Assembly: GCA_050692985.1 (NCBI GenBank)
Contig: JBOGVZ010000066.1
Span: 11,451-75,450 of the forward strand
Length of the DNA stretch: 64,000 nucleotides
Direction: 5' to 3'
Source: JBOGVZ01 sp050692985
Lineage (GTDB): Bacteria; Actinomycetota; UBA4738; CALAEC01
Shown here: one piece after another, positions 36,957-46,093 of the stretch
How the letters are laid out: the number at the start of each line of letters is the position of its first letter
How positions within the stretch are numbered: the stretch's first letter is position 1
Position numbers and translations under genes: made by a program
Notes under the pieces: generated by a model
Database searches by the model: none
Told to the model about the DNA's origin: nothing
The model's input: only the letters and a program-made list of their open reading frames with translations

Positions 36957-38162
36957 GTGCCCAGGGTGAGACGAGCCACCATCGCCATCATCGTCCTGGC
37001 CCTCGTGGCCCCGGCCGCGGCGCCGGTGGCCGCGCACGACCCCCAGAACCGCCTCGAGGAGATCCAGGCCGAGATCGAGCAGAAGAAGAAGCGGATCGCC
37101 GCCGCGGATCGGGAGCAGGCGGGCCTCCTCGAGGAGCTGGAAGCGGCCGACGAGAAGCACGACGTCCTCACGGTCCAGGTCCACAGCCTCACCGCCAGGC
37201 TCGAGGCGGCCCGGGCCCGGCTGGCGACTGTCCAGGCCAGCCTGGATGCCGCCCGGCTGAGCCTGGTCGAGTGGACCCGCAAGCTCGACCGGAGCCGGCG
37301 GGACCTCCGCGACCAGCAGTCCACGTTCGACCAGCGGGTGGCCACCACGTACAAGCTCGGGCCCGGCGCGTACCTGGACGTGCTGCTCGGCTCGGATGAC
37401 TTCCGGGCGCTGGTGGACCGGTCGGCCTACCTCGAGCGCGTGTTGACGGTGGACTCGGACATGGTGCAGGGGCTGGAGACGGCCAAGGCCCTGGTGTCCG
37501 ACCGGCAGGCCACCGTCGAGGAGCTGGAGCGGCAGCTCAGCCGGAAGTGGGACAAGGTCAACGCCGAGGTCGAGCGGATCTCGGAGCTCCGAGCCCGGGA
37601 GCAGGCCCTCCAGCGGCAGGTCGAGCAGGAGATCGCCACCCGCGAGGGGCTCGTCGACGACATCGAGCAGACCAAGGCCGAGTACGAGGCGGCGGTGGCG
37701 GAGCTCCAGGCGGAGTCCGACCGCATCCGCAGCGTCCTCCAGTCCGGCGGGTCCTCGGGCTCGGGCAAGGCCCCCGGCGGCCAGCTGTTCTGGCCCACCA
37801 GCGGGTCGATCGGCTCGGGGTTCGGGTGGCGGACCCACCCCATCTTCGGGACCCAGCGCTTCCACGCCGGGGTCGACATCGGTGGGGCGTGCGGGCAGCC
37901 CATCTGGGCGGCCGAGAAGGGGACCGTGGTCTCGGCCGGCTACAACGGCGGCTACGGCAACGCCACCGTGATCGACCACGGGGGCGGGCTGGCCACCCTG
38001 TACGCGCACCAGTCGAGCTTCGCGGTCTCGTCCGGGCAGAGCGTCAAGCGGGGCCAGACCATCGGCTCCGTGGGCACCACCGGGTGGTCCACGGGCTGCC
38101 ACCTCCATTTCGAGGTCCGGGTCAACGGGACCCCGGTGGACCCCGTCCCGTACCTCACCTGA
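36957..38162 (+). CDS. Coiled-coil M23 peptidoglycan hydrolase (EnvC/RipC-like role)
   Basis: The 401-residue exported protein has a signal peptide (ATIAIIVLALVAPAAAPVAAH) and about 220 residues of coiled coil (from NRLEEIQAEIEQKKKRIAAA). A Gly/Ser linker and a C-terminal LytM/M23 domain follow, with zinc ligands HAGVDIG and HLHFEV. The catalytic residues are intact, so it may cut peptide crosslinks directly. Its coiled coil probably binds the FtsX ectodomain (inference from gene order and known FtsEX partners). GTG 36957 has AGAGG upstream. Confidence 0.9.
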   Translation: MPRVRRATIAIIVLALVAPAAAPVAAHDPQNRLEEIQAEIEQKKKRIAAADREQAGLLEELEAADEKHDVLTVQVHSLTARLEAARARLATVQASLDAARLSLVEWTRKLDRSRRDLRDQQSTFDQRVATTYKLGPGAYLDVLLGSDDFRALVDRSAYLERVLTVDSDMVQGLETAKALVSDRQATVEELERQLSRKWDKVNAEVERISELRAREQALQRQVEQEIATREGLVDDIEQTKAEYEAAVAELQAESDRIRSVLQSGGSSGSGKAPGGQLFWPTSGSIGSGFGWRTHPIFGTQRFHAGVDIGGACGQPIWAAEKGTVVSAGYNGGYGNATVIDHGGGLATLYAHQSSFAVSSGQSVKRGQTIGSVGTTGWSTGCHLHFEVRVNGTPVDPVPYLT

Positions 38163-38166
38163 GCGA

Positions 38167-38172
38167 TACCCT
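38167..38172 (+). promoter_or_regulatory. -10 element before the S41 protease
   Basis: TACCCT ends 6 nt before GTG 38179, the same spacing seen at other putative leaderless genes in this window. Confidence 0.4.
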
Positions 38173-38178
38173 GGACGC

Positions 38179-39312
38179 GTGAGCCGTTTCCGCGTCGTCG
38201 TCGCGTCCGTGGCCATCGCCGCCGTCCTGGCGGCGGGCTCGTTCGCCGCGGGCACCCGCCTGAGTGCGGGGGATGCCCCCAGCGGGTTCGAGCGCGTCGT
38301 CGAGGCCGCGGAACGGCTTCGGCGCGACTCGGCCCGCCCGGTCTCGGACGAGGAGCTCGTCCGTGCCGCCATCGAGGGGATGCTGGGGGCGCTGAACGAC
38401 CCGTACGCGGCGCTGCTGGACCCGGATCAGGCCCGCGAGGTCGACGACCTGCTGACGGGCTCGTTCGTGGGCATCGGGGTGTGGCTGGAGTCCTCGGCCC
38501 AGGGGCTGCGGGTGACGAGCATCGTCGAGGGCTCCCCGGCGGAGGCCGCCGGTCTGAAGGCGGGAGACATCATCGCCGAGGCGGACGGCCATCCGATGGG
38601 TGGGGTCGGGGTGGACGAGGCGGCCCGGGTCCTTCGCGGTCCGGAGGGGACCACGGTCACGCTGGTGGTGGTCTCGGGGAAGGAGGAGCGGGAGGTCGAG
38701 GTCACGCGGGCCCGGGTGTCCCTGGCCGACGTGGACGCCCGCATGGTGCGTGGCCGGGTGGCCTACGCGCATCCGCTCCAGTTCGGACGGGGGATGGCCG
38801 GCAGGCTGCGGGCCGAGCTGGCCCAGCTGCTCGAGGCCGGCGCCGGTGCGATCGTCCTCGACCTGCGGGGGAACCGGGGCGGCCTGGCCGACGAGGCCAT
38901 CCGAGTGGCCAGCCTGTTCCTCGACCACGGTCCCGTGGCCCTGATCCGGGAGCCCGACGAGGCGGAGCGGCGGATCGAGACGAGCGGGACGCCCCTGGCC
39001 ACCGACGTGCCCATGGCGCTCCTGGTGGACGGGGCCACGGCCAGCGCGTCCGAGCTCGTCGTGGGGGCCCTGGCCGACCACGACCGGGCGAGCGTGGTGG
39101 GCAGCCCGACCTTCGGGAAGGGCTCGGTGCTCACGGTCGGCCACCTGGCGGGATCGGAGGAGTCCATCCAGTTCACCACGGCCTACTTCCTCACCCCGGA
39201 CGGCCACCGCATCGAGGGCCGGGGGATCCGGCCCGACGTCGAGGTCCTCCCCGGTGGCTCGGAGGATGCCGCGCTGGAGCGGGCGGTGAGGATCGTCCTT
39301 CGGGGTGACTAG
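38179..39312 (+). CDS. C-terminal processing protease (S41 family)
   Basis: The 377-residue exported protease has an N-terminal signal/anchor (VVVASVAIAAVLAAGSFAAG) and a PDZ domain (VGIGVWLESSAQGLRVTSIV, SPAEAAGLKAGDIIAEADG). The S41 core includes VLDLRGNRGG, the serine motif ATASASELV (around S289/S291) and the lysine in SPTFGKGSVLT. It trims or degrades envelope proteins from their C-termini. It lies in the ftsEX-M23-S41-smpB run. Confidence 0.94.
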   Translation: MSRFRVVVASVAIAAVLAAGSFAAGTRLSAGDAPSGFERVVEAAERLRRDSARPVSDEELVRAAIEGMLGALNDPYAALLDPDQAREVDDLLTGSFVGIGVWLESSAQGLRVTSIVEGSPAEAAGLKAGDIIAEADGHPMGGVGVDEAARVLRGPEGTTVTLVVVSGKEEREVEVTRARVSLADVDARMVRGRVAYAHPLQFGRGMAGRLRAELAQLLEAGAGAIVLDLRGNRGGLADEAIRVASLFLDHGPVALIREPDEAERRIETSGTPLATDVPMALLVDGATASASELVVGALADHDRASVVGSPTFGKGSVLTVGHLAGSEESIQFTTAYFLTPDGHRIEGRGIRPDVEVLPGGSEDAALERAVRIVLRGD

Positions 39313-39315
39313 GGG

Positions 39316-39783
39316 GTGGCCGCGGGGGAGCGCGCCGTGGCCACGAACCGCCGGGCCCGCCACGACTACCACATCGAGGAGAGCTTCGAGGCGGGCATCG
39401 TGCTGACGGGCTCGGAGGTGAAGTCGCTCCGAGGTGGGCGGGCCTCGATCGCCGAGGCCTTCGCCCGGGTGACGGATGGCGAGGTGTGGCTGGAGAACAT
39501 GCACATCCCCCCGTACCTCCAGGGCCAGACCCGCGACTACGATCCTCGTCGCCCCCGGAAGCTCCTGCTCCACCGCAGGGAGATCGAGCGGCTCATCGGC
39601 AAGACCCGGGAACGGGGGCTCACGCTGGTGCCGCTCCGCCTGTACTTCACCCGCGGCCTGGCCAAGGTGCAGCTCGGGTTGGGGCGGGGGAAGCGCGAGT
39701 TCGAGAAGCGCCAGGCCAAACTGGAGCAGGTCCACCGGCGCGAGGCCGAGCGCTCCTTCGCCCACCGCCAGCGCGGCGGCTGA
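39316..39783 (+). CDS. smpB: SsrA-binding protein SmpB
   Basis: The 155-residue protein brings tmRNA to stalled ribosomes. Motifs: NRRARHDYHIEESFEAGIVL, GSEVKSLRGGRASIAEAF, LHRREIERLIGKTRERGLT, LVPLRLYFTRGLAKVQLGLGRGK (C-terminal tail). The GTG start is 3 nt after the S41 protease stop. Its RNA partner ssrA is about 870 bp downstream on the same strand. Confidence 0.97.
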   Translation: MAAGERAVATNRRARHDYHIEESFEAGIVLTGSEVKSLRGGRASIAEAFARVTDGEVWLENMHIPPYLQGQTRDYDPRRPRKLLLHRREIERLIGKTRERGLTLVPLRLYFTRGLAKVQLGLGRGKREFEKRQAKLEQVHRREAERSFAHRQRGG

Positions 39784-39796
39784 GCCGGGCGCTCGG

Positions 39797-39802
39797 TACG
39801 CT
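39797..39802 (+). promoter_or_regulatory. -10 element before the thioesterase gene
   Basis: TACGCT ends 7 nt before ATG 39810; no Shine-Dalgarno is present. Confidence 0.4.
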
Positions 39803-39809
39803 TCGCCCC

Positions 39810-40593
39810 ATGGCCCAGGCGTTCTACCTCGCGGACGGCGGTGGTTTCGTCCCCACCGAGCTGACCCGGGGCCCGTGGAGCGCCGACGCGCAGCACGCCG
39901 GCCCGCCGGCCGCCCTCCTGGGGCGGGCCATCGAGGGGCTGGAGCCGGTGGGGGAGATGGCCGTGGCCCGGTTCACCATCGAGGTTTTCCGGCCGGTACC
40001 CCTGCGACCGCTCCGGGTCGAGTCCCGGGTGGTCCGGCCGGGGCGCCGGGTGCAGTTCGCGAAGGCGGTCCTGGTGGACGACCAGGGCGATATCGCCCGT
40101 GCGTCGGCCTGGCGGATCCGCCCGGCCGGGAAGGTGCTGGCGGAGGTCGACTTGGAGCCCCCGCCGTTCCCCCGGCCCGATGACACGCCCCCCACGCCGC
40201 CGTGGAACCCACCGTGGGAGCCGAACTACTTCACCGCCATGGAAATGGCGGACGGCCGCCGGCTCCTGGCTGGATCCGGGCCCCGCGGCCGTGTGGATGC
40301 GCCAGCGACACCCCGTCGTCGCGGAGGAGCCGATCTCGCCGCTCGACCGGGTGCTGACCGTGGCGGACTCGGGCAACGGCATCAGCTGGGTGGTCGACCC
40401 GTCGACCCACCTGTTCGTCAATACGGATCTCACCGTGCACCTGGCCCGTCTGCCGGTCGGGGAATGGGTCTGCCTCGACGCCCGGACCCGGGTAGGCCCG
40501 TCGGGGATCGGTGTGGCCGAGAGCGTCCTGTGGGACGACCGGGGGCGCTTCGGCAGGGCCGCCCAGAGCCTCCTGGTGGCGCCGAGGTCGTAG
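39810..40593 (+). pseudogene. Acyl-CoA thioesterase-like (4HBT_3/TesB-like) gene, frameshifted
   Basis: From ATG 39810 the frame reads MAQAFYLADGGGFVPTELTR and continues with the TesB-like GPWSADAQHAGPPAALLGRAIE. It stays conserved to NYFTAMEM near 40245. The rest of the family pattern lies one frame over: WRTAAGSWLDPGPAAVWMRQ, VLTVADSGNGISWVVDPSTH, and the end WVCLDARTRVGPSGIGVAES, stopping at 40593. Deleting one A of the AAA at 40243-40245 restores a 260-codon gene. It is either a young pseudogene or a homopolymer sequencing error. Confidence 0.75.
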
Positions 40594-40628
40594 GTGTGGA
40601 ACCGGACGGCAGCCCGCCTGCGGTTCCG

Positions 40629-40634
40629 TATACT
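40629..40634 (+). promoter_or_regulatory. -10 element of ssrA
   Basis: TATACT lies 16 nt before the mature tmRNA 5' end, so transcription would start near 40641 with RNase P trimming a short 5' leader. Confidence 0.5.
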
Positions 40635-40650
40635 GGAGACGAACTGAATA

Positions 40651-40998
40651 GGGGCTGACTTGGCTTCGACTCGGGTGGTTGCCACCCGGGGGAAGCGGGC
40701 CGAGGTCCCCGGAGTCCTCGTTAAAGAGCCGGGATCAACACAAGCGCCGACGATTACGCGCTCGCTGCCTAGTCACTAGGTAGCCGTCCGCCGAGGTTCG
40801 CCTGTGGCCTCGGGTCGGGCGTCACTAGCAGGCTCACCAGGCCCGGTGCGCCTCGGGCCCCGCCTGGGACATCGAACCGAGGCTGGTCCGGCGGTCCTCC
40901 GCCTGTGGGAAGCCGCCGGACGAGATCTGCCACAGGCTGCGCCCGGAGAAGACCCGGATGGTCACCCGAGGACGCGGGTTCGATCCCCGCCAGCTCCA
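40651..40998 (+). ncRNA. ssrA: tmRNA
   Basis: It begins GGGGCUGACUUGGCUUCGAC, the near-universal tmRNA 5' end, and ends with a T-arm GGGTTCGATCCCC and CAGCTCCA, which pairs with the 5' GGGGCTG. The tag frame ends ...AACACAAGCGCC then GAC GAT TAC GCG CTC GCT GCC TAG, encoding NTSADDYALAA with the usual YALAA degron. CCA is not encoded (ACTT follows) and must be added. With SmpB it rescues stalled ribosomes and tags the nascent chain. Confidence 0.95.
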
Positions 40999-41053
40999 CT
41001 TCACGCCAGCGGGCCGGCAGGCGATCCATACCTGCCGGCCCGTTCCGTTCCTC

Positions 41054-41494
41054 TCAGGTCTCGCAGCGTTCGACCGATTCTCCGCCGGAGCAGGTGTCGT
41101 GACCGGCTCCACCGTCGAGGTCGTCCACGCCCTTCCCTCCCCGGAGGATGTCGTTTCCCTTGTTGCCGTCCAGCTCGTCGTTCCCGCGTCCCCCGGCGAC
41201 CCGGTCCTTCCCGGCGTCGCCGCTGAGGTCGTCGGCGCCGGGGCCGCCGCAGATGCGGTCCTTCCCGCCGTGGCCGTCGACCTCGTCGTTGCCGCCCTTG
41301 GCCACGATGACATCGGCCCCGGGGGACCCATCGATCTCGTCACTCCCCGCGGTGCCCACGATGGTCGCTGGCTTCCCGAAGCACGTTGGTCCTCCCGCGC
41401 CGGCGGGTGTGCCCACCAGCGCCAGGCCGATCACGGCCGCCAGGGCGAGGACCGGGATCGCGGGGCCGCGGCTCATACGGATGCTCCTGGACAT
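41054..41494 (-). CDS. Small exported RTX-type calcium-binding repeat protein
   Basis: The 146-residue protein has a signal peptide (AIPVLALAAVIGLALVGTPAGA) and a repeat domain with GGxGxD-type nonapeptides (GGNDEVDGHGGKDRICGGPG, GNDELDGNKGNDILRGGKG). It ends in cysteines (HDTCSGGESVERCET). RTX repeats bind calcium and fold as a beta-roll after secretion. No enzyme domain is present. ATG 41494 has AAGGAGG 5 nt upstream. A similar C-terminal Cys pattern occurs in the two RTX proteins at the right end of the window. Confidence 0.85.
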   Translation of the reverse strand: MSRSIRMSRGPAIPVLALAAVIGLALVGTPAGAGGPTCFGKPATIVGTAGSDEIDGSPGADVIVAKGGNDEVDGHGGKDRICGGPGADDLSGDAGKDRVAGGRGNDELDGNKGNDILRGGKGVDDLDGGAGHDTCSGGESVERCET

Positions 41495-41715
41495 GATCCC
41501 TCCTTGGTCTTTCGGTCAGCCTCCCTCGTCGACGTGAGCGAGGCCTGAACCGAGGCTGAGGGTTCCCTCAGCTTCCCGCGCGTGCCGGCGATGCGGACCG
41601 TGATCGTCGTCCGACGCCCGCGTGGCGGAGCGGTGAACCACACATGATCCGGTGGGCAGCGTCCGCCGTCGCCTTGGCTCCGAAAATGTCAGAGGCAGGT
41701 CCTAGAGTTCCACGC

Positions 41716-42864
41716 ATGGAAGTCGCGGCCCGCGCCCGTTCGGAAGACCTCACCGAGACCATGGATGGCGGGTTCTCCGCGATGGCGGCCGCCTCGGCCG
41801 AGGTCCTGCGGGCCGTCGCCGAGTACGACGCCCGGAAGCTGTGGCGCCGGGACGGGGCCACCTCGATGACCCCGTGGCTGGCCGGGAGGTACGGCCTGGG
41901 GTGGGGCACGGCCCGGGAATGGGTCCGGGTGGCCCGGGCCCTGACCGGCCTGCCGAGGCTCGCCCGGGCCTATGCCCGGGGCCGGCTGTCGTGGGACCAG
42001 CTCCGGCCCCTGACCCGGTTCGTCACCCCGGAGAGCGAGGAGCTGTGGGCCCGCAGGGCCCCGGGGCTCCGTCCGGCCACCCTGTGGCGGGAGGCCGCCC
42101 GCCACCGGCGGGCCGCCGCCGGGGAGGCCCAGGAGGCCCACCGCCTGAGGTACCTGGAGCTGTGGTGGGACCCCGAGCGCCCCGTGGTGTACCTCCAGGG
42201 ACAGGTGGGCCTCGAGCAGGGGGCGGTGTTGGAGGCGGCCCTCCACCGGCGGTCGGAGCGCGTGGCCGTGGCCGGCCATCCCGCCGACCCCGCCGGGGCC
42301 CGGCTGGCCGACGCCCTGGTGGAGCTGGCCACCGAGCCCAAGGCCGGTGCCGCCCCGGCGCCCACCGTGGTGGTCCACGCCGACGCCCGGGCCCTGACGG
42401 GGAGGGAGGCGCCGGAGGGCCCGTGGCTGGCCGAGACCGAGTCCGGCCGCCGCCTGCCCCCCGAGGCCATCCGCCGGCTGGCCTGCGACGGCCGCATCGA
42501 GTGGGTGCTGGAAGACGGCGGCCGCCCGGTGGGGATGGGGCGGCGGGGCCGGGCCGTGCCCGGGGCGCTGCTGCGGGTGCTGCGGCACCGCGACGGGGCC
42601 GCCTGCCGGTTCCCCGGGTGCGAGCGCAAGCGGTGGCTCAACGCCCACCACCTGGTCCACTGGGCCGACGGGGCCCCCACGAGCCTCGACAACCTGGTGC
42701 TGCTGTGTGGGGCCCACCACCGCCTGATCCACGAGGGAGGGTGGAGGATCAGCGGCCATCCGGCCAGGAACCTGCGGTTCCACGATCCCGGCGGGAGGGC
42801 CGTGCCGACCCGCTGGATGCCGCACGCCGCTCCCCGGCCGGTCAGAGCCAGGCTACTGCGGTAG
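41716..42864 (+). CDS. DUF222/HNH endonuclease (13E12-repeat type)
   Basis: The 382-residue protein has a DUF222-like N-terminal region (MAAASAEVLRAVAEYDARKLW, TAREWVRVARALTGLPRLA). It ends in an HNH nuclease domain (CRFPGCERKRWLNAHHLVHW, LDNLVLLCGAHHRLIHEGGW) with the His/Asn/His metal centre intact. It belongs to the family repeated many times in actinobacterial genomes (13E12 repeats in M. tuberculosis), whose role is unclear. It stands alone with no intron or mobile-element signature beside it. ATG 41716 was chosen; an in-frame ATG at 41644 lacks a Shine-Dalgarno sequence. Confidence 0.85.
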   Translation: MEVAARARSEDLTETMDGGFSAMAAASAEVLRAVAEYDARKLWRRDGATSMTPWLAGRYGLGWGTAREWVRVARALTGLPRLARAYARGRLSWDQLRPLTRFVTPESEELWARRAPGLRPATLWREAARHRRAAAGEAQEAHRLRYLELWWDPERPVVYLQGQVGLEQGAVLEAALHRRSERVAVAGHPADPAGARLADALVELATEPKAGAAPAPTVVVHADARALTGREAPEGPWLAETESGRRLPPEAIRRLACDGRIEWVLEDGGRPVGMGRRGRAVPGALLRVLRHRDGAACRFPGCERKRWLNAHHLVHWADGAPTSLDNLVLLCGAHHRLIHEGGWRISGHPARNLRFHDPGGRAVPTRWMPHAAPRPVRARLLR

Positions 42865-42909
42865 CGAAGATCGGGCACGCCGCCCAGACGCTTGGGCTAC
42901 CGTACGCAC

Positions 42910-44052
42910 GTGGCCCGGATCGTCATCCTTGGCGGAGGCTTCGGCGGCGTCTCCGCCGCTCACCACCTGCGCCTGTTCGCCCCGGAGCACGAGGTGGTGC
43001 TGGCCGCCCGGGACCCCACCTTCATGATGGGGTTCCGCAAGAACGCCGAGCTGGTCGGGGGCGAGCCCATGGAGGGAGGCCGGCGTCCCCTGTCCGCCCT
43101 CGAGGACCGGGGCGTGCGGGTCGTCCAGGGGACCGTCACTCAGGTGGACGCCGAAGCGCATGCCGCCCACGTGGACGGCCGCACGGTGGAGGGCGACGCC
43201 CTGGTGGTGGCCCTAGGCGCGGAGGTCGTTCCGGACGCCGTCCCGGGCCTCGCCGAGCACGGGCGCAACGCCTACGACCCCGCCGAGGTCCCGGCCTCGG
43301 CCGGAGACCTGGCCGCCCTGGAGGAGGGTCGGGTGGTCATCGGCATCTTCGGGGCCCCGTACACGTGCCCGCCGGCCCCGTACGAGCTGGCCCTGCTGGC
43401 CTCGGAGGCCGCGGAGGCCCGCGGGGCCCGGGTGGACTTCACCGTGTTCACCCCCCAGCCCATGTCCCTGCCGGTCCTCGGCACCGCCGGGTGCGAGGTG
43501 GTCGAGTCACGTCTGGGGGTCCGAGACATCAAGTTCCTGGCGAACACGAAGGCCGAGCGGGTGGAGCCCGGCCGCGTGGTCACCGGCAACGGGGACATCC
43601 CGTTCGACCTGCTGCTGGCGGTGCCCCCACACCGCTGCCCCGGCGTGCTCGTCGAGGCCGGGCTGGCCGAGCCCGGAGGATGGGTGAAGGTCGACCCCCG
43701 AACCGTGGAGACGGCCGCCGAGGGCGTCCACGCCGTGGGGGACTGCACCCAGATCGCTCTGGCCACCGGACAGCCCATGCCCAAGGCCGGCGTGCTGGCC
43801 GAGGGGGAGGGCCGGGTGGTGGCCGAGCGGATCGCGGCCCGGCTGGCCGGCATCGAGCCGGAGGGGACGTGGGGCGGCGAGGGTGCCTGCTACCTGGAGG
43901 TCGGTGGCGGCCAGGCCATGATGGTCCGGGGCCGCTTCCTGGCCGAGCCGGCCCCGGAGGTAGAGCTCACGGAGGCCTCTCCCCGGTACCTCGAGGACAA
44001 GGCCCGGTACGAGGCCGAGCGCCTCGACGAGTGGTTCGGCCCCGCCGGTTGA
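42910..44052 (+). CDS. FAD-dependent oxidoreductase (sulfide:quinone reductase-like)
   Basis: The 380-residue flavoprotein starts MARIVILGGGFGGVSAAHHL (dinucleotide-binding GxGxxG) and has the second nucleotide motif region and the FAD phosphate segment AEGVHAVGDCTQIALATGQPMPKAG. Its layout resembles SQR and flavocytochrome c dehydrogenases (PYTCPPAPYELALL, C-terminal EGACYLEVGGGQAMMVRG). It likely passes electrons from a sulfur compound or NADH to quinone; the substrate is not certain. GTG 42910 is the start. Its stop overlaps the TTG of the following SDR gene. Confidence 0.8.
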   Translation: MARIVILGGGFGGVSAAHHLRLFAPEHEVVLAARDPTFMMGFRKNAELVGGEPMEGGRRPLSALEDRGVRVVQGTVTQVDAEAHAAHVDGRTVEGDALVVALGAEVVPDAVPGLAEHGRNAYDPAEVPASAGDLAALEEGRVVIGIFGAPYTCPPAPYELALLASEAAEARGARVDFTVFTPQPMSLPVLGTAGCEVVESRLGVRDIKFLANTKAERVEPGRVVTGNGDIPFDLLLAVPPHRCPGVLVEAGLAEPGGWVKVDPRTVETAAEGVHAVGDCTQIALATGQPMPKAGVLAEGEGRVVAERIAARLAGIEPEGTWGGEGACYLEVGGGQAMMVRGRFLAEPAPEVELTEASPRYLEDKARYEAERLDEWFGPAG

Positions 44053-44801
44053 GCGCCAGAGCGGTGCTGGTCACCGGTGCGTCGAGGGGGATCGGGCGCG
44101 CGGTGGCCGAGGCGTTCGCCGCGAACGGCGACCGGGTGGCCGTCCACTACGTCTCCGACGAGAAGGCCGGTCTCGATGCGCTGGCGTCCCTGGCCGGGGA
44201 GGGCCACGTCCTGGTGCGCGCTGACCTGGCGGACCCGGAGGCGGTGCGGGCCATGGTGGACGAGGTTGCCGGCGACCTGGGCGTCATCGACGTCCTGGTC
44301 AACAACGCCGCCGTCTACCTCGAGCACCGCATCGCCGAGGCCTCGTACGAGGAGTGGCAGGCGGCGTTCCGCCGCACGGTCGAGGTCAACCTGATCGGCA
44401 CGGCCAACGTCACCTACTGCGCGGTGCGGCACATGCTCGGCCGAACGGGCGGGCGGATCATCAACGTCTCCTCGCGCGGAGCCTTCCGGGGGGAGCCCAC
44501 CCATCCCGCCTACGGGGCCAGCAAGGCCGGGCTGAACGCCTTGGGGCAATCGCTGGCCCAGGCCCTGGGGCCCCGCGGCATCTCCGTGGCCACGGTGGCG
44601 CCGGGCTTCGTGGAGACGGACATGGCCGGCCCCTCTCTCGAGGGGGCCGAGGGCGACGCCGTCCGCGGCCAGAGCCCCCTGGGACGGGTGGCCCGGCCGG
44701 ACGAGGTCGCCGCCGCGGTCCTCTACCTGGTCTCGCCCGAGGCCGAGTTCGCCACCGGGGCCATCCTCGACCTCAACGGCGCCTCGTACCTGCGCACCTG
44801 A
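44049..44801 (+). CDS. Short-chain dehydrogenase/reductase
   Basis: The 250-residue SDR has the cofactor motif VLVTGASRGIGRAV, NNAA (VLVNNAAVYLE), catalytic Ser in IINVSSRGAF, and YxxxK in PAYGASKAGLNALG, followed by VAPGFVETDM. It resembles 3-oxoacyl-ACP reductases (FabG-like), but the substrate is undefined. The TTG start overlaps the TGA of the flavoprotein gene (TTGA), so the two are coupled. Confidence 0.9.
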   Translation: MSARAVLVTGASRGIGRAVAEAFAANGDRVAVHYVSDEKAGLDALASLAGEGHVLVRADLADPEAVRAMVDEVAGDLGVIDVLVNNAAVYLEHRIAEASYEEWQAAFRRTVEVNLIGTANVTYCAVRHMLGRTGGRIINVSSRGAFRGEPTHPAYGASKAGLNALGQSLAQALGPRGISVATVAPGFVETDMAGPSLEGAEGDAVRGQSPLGRVARPDEVAAAVLYLVSPEAEFATGAILDLNGASYLRT

Positions 44802-44811
44802 CCGCGGATCT

Positions 44812-45992
44812 CTAGGGCAGCCCGGGGGCCGGGGCCGGGTAGGGGACGACCTGGCCGTTGGCCAGATTCGCGGAGACCTGGGTGGCCCGGGTCCCGCCCA
44901 TGATCCCGATGCCGCTGCGCATCAGGGGATCGATCCAGATGTGGGTGATGATCCCGGCCGCTTCCATGTTGGCCCCCACGGTGTCGCCAAGCACCGTGTT
45001 CGCCCCGGAGCCCGAGTCGCCGGGAGCGATGACGCCCTCGAACATGAACCACGAGGATCGCCAGGCGATGGCCGTCCCGGCCCGAGGGGTCCCCCCGGCT
45101 CCCACCCCGGCCCCGTGCCCGTAGTGCACGATGGCCTGGGCCAGGAGGGGATCGGGGGTCACCAACACCTGCGGGATCAGGCTGTTGCCCTGGAAGCTCA
45201 CCGCCGCCAGGTCGCCCGTCTTCGTGTACATGCCTCGAGGCCCGCCCCAGAAGCACATCGTGGGGCTCACCAGCCCCTGGTACTCGGACTTGATGTCGAT
45301 CAGGGCCCAGTCCTTCCCCAGGCCCCCGCTCTGTGACTTGGCGAACGTCCCGAAGTCGAGCAGGACGGCCCCCGCCACGCCACCCCGGTTGCCCAGCGCG
45401 GCGATCACCGTGGCGGTCTGGCCGGTCTTGCCGCAGTGGCCCGCCGTGCTGATGTCGTAGTTCCCGGGCGCCCCGTACACGTGGGCCATCGAGCACCACC
45501 CGATGCCCCCACCCGACAGCAGCAGCAGCCACGCGCCCGGCCGGATCCCCAGGCAGCCGGTTCCGGCATACGTGGCCCGGTGGGCCCTCCCTGCGAGCCG
45601 CCACCGCCACCGCCACCGCCGCCACCGCCGTGGCCCGGCCGGTGGTCCATGGCGGCCCGGAGGGCCGGCAGCGGCACGTCGAAGAAGCGGCCATCCTCGG
45701 TCACCAGCGTGGGACGCGGGTACCGGCGTGACAGGAGGACCTCCGTGGACGGCAGCCCCATCCGCGCCAGCTGGGCGTCCGTGGGCTGGAAGCGGATCGG
45801 GGCCCACGTCCCCTTCGGGTGGCTGGCCAGGACCTCCGCGCGCCACTGCTCCGTCACCTCGCACAGGGCGTCCTCGGAGACGGTGAACTCGCGGAAGCTC
45901 CAGGGAGACCCGGCGCTCCCCGCCGGCGCGGCGGTGGCCACCAGGGGAACGGACAGGGACAGGACCACGAGGAGTCGAGGGATCGTGCGCAT
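44812..45992 (-). pseudogene. Exported trypsin-like serine protease, frameshifted
   Basis: The N-terminal part from ATG 45992 (AAGGGAG upstream) has a signal peptide (RLLVVLSLSVPLVATAAPAG), a domain with EVTEQWRAEVLASHPKGTWA, and a poly-Gly linker. The protease domain continues in another frame after about 45580: ATYAGTGCLGIRPGAWLLLL, then His in STAGHCGKTG, Asp in DWALIDIKSEY and Ser in PGDSGSGANTVLGD, all three intact. One missing base in the GGCCC-rich stretch after the Gly run explains the shift. The complete triad suggests a recent break or sequencing error rather than old decay. Confidence 0.75.
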
Positions 45993-46093
45993 CGGGCTCT
46001 CCCTTCCCGGCCGCGGGCAACCTCGAACGGCCGAAGACCGGACCAAGCGGATGAGAGGTACCCAGCCGAACCAGGCTCAAACCGCCCGGCGGC

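Noticed and set aside
40960..41000. Stand-alone tRNA-like sequence with a T-arm
   Set aside because: It is the 3' half of tmRNA; it pairs with the GGGGCTG at 40651 and has no anticodon arm.
41716..42864. HNH protein as part of a homing intron or restriction system
   Set aside because: No intron structure, methyltransferase or mobile-element ends are adjacent; the DUF222 fusion is the common 13E12-type family.
45600..45650. GGCGGT tandem array as a CRISPR-like or VNTR locus
   Set aside because: It is the poly-Gly linker of the trypsin-like protein; units are 3-6 bp and have no spacers.
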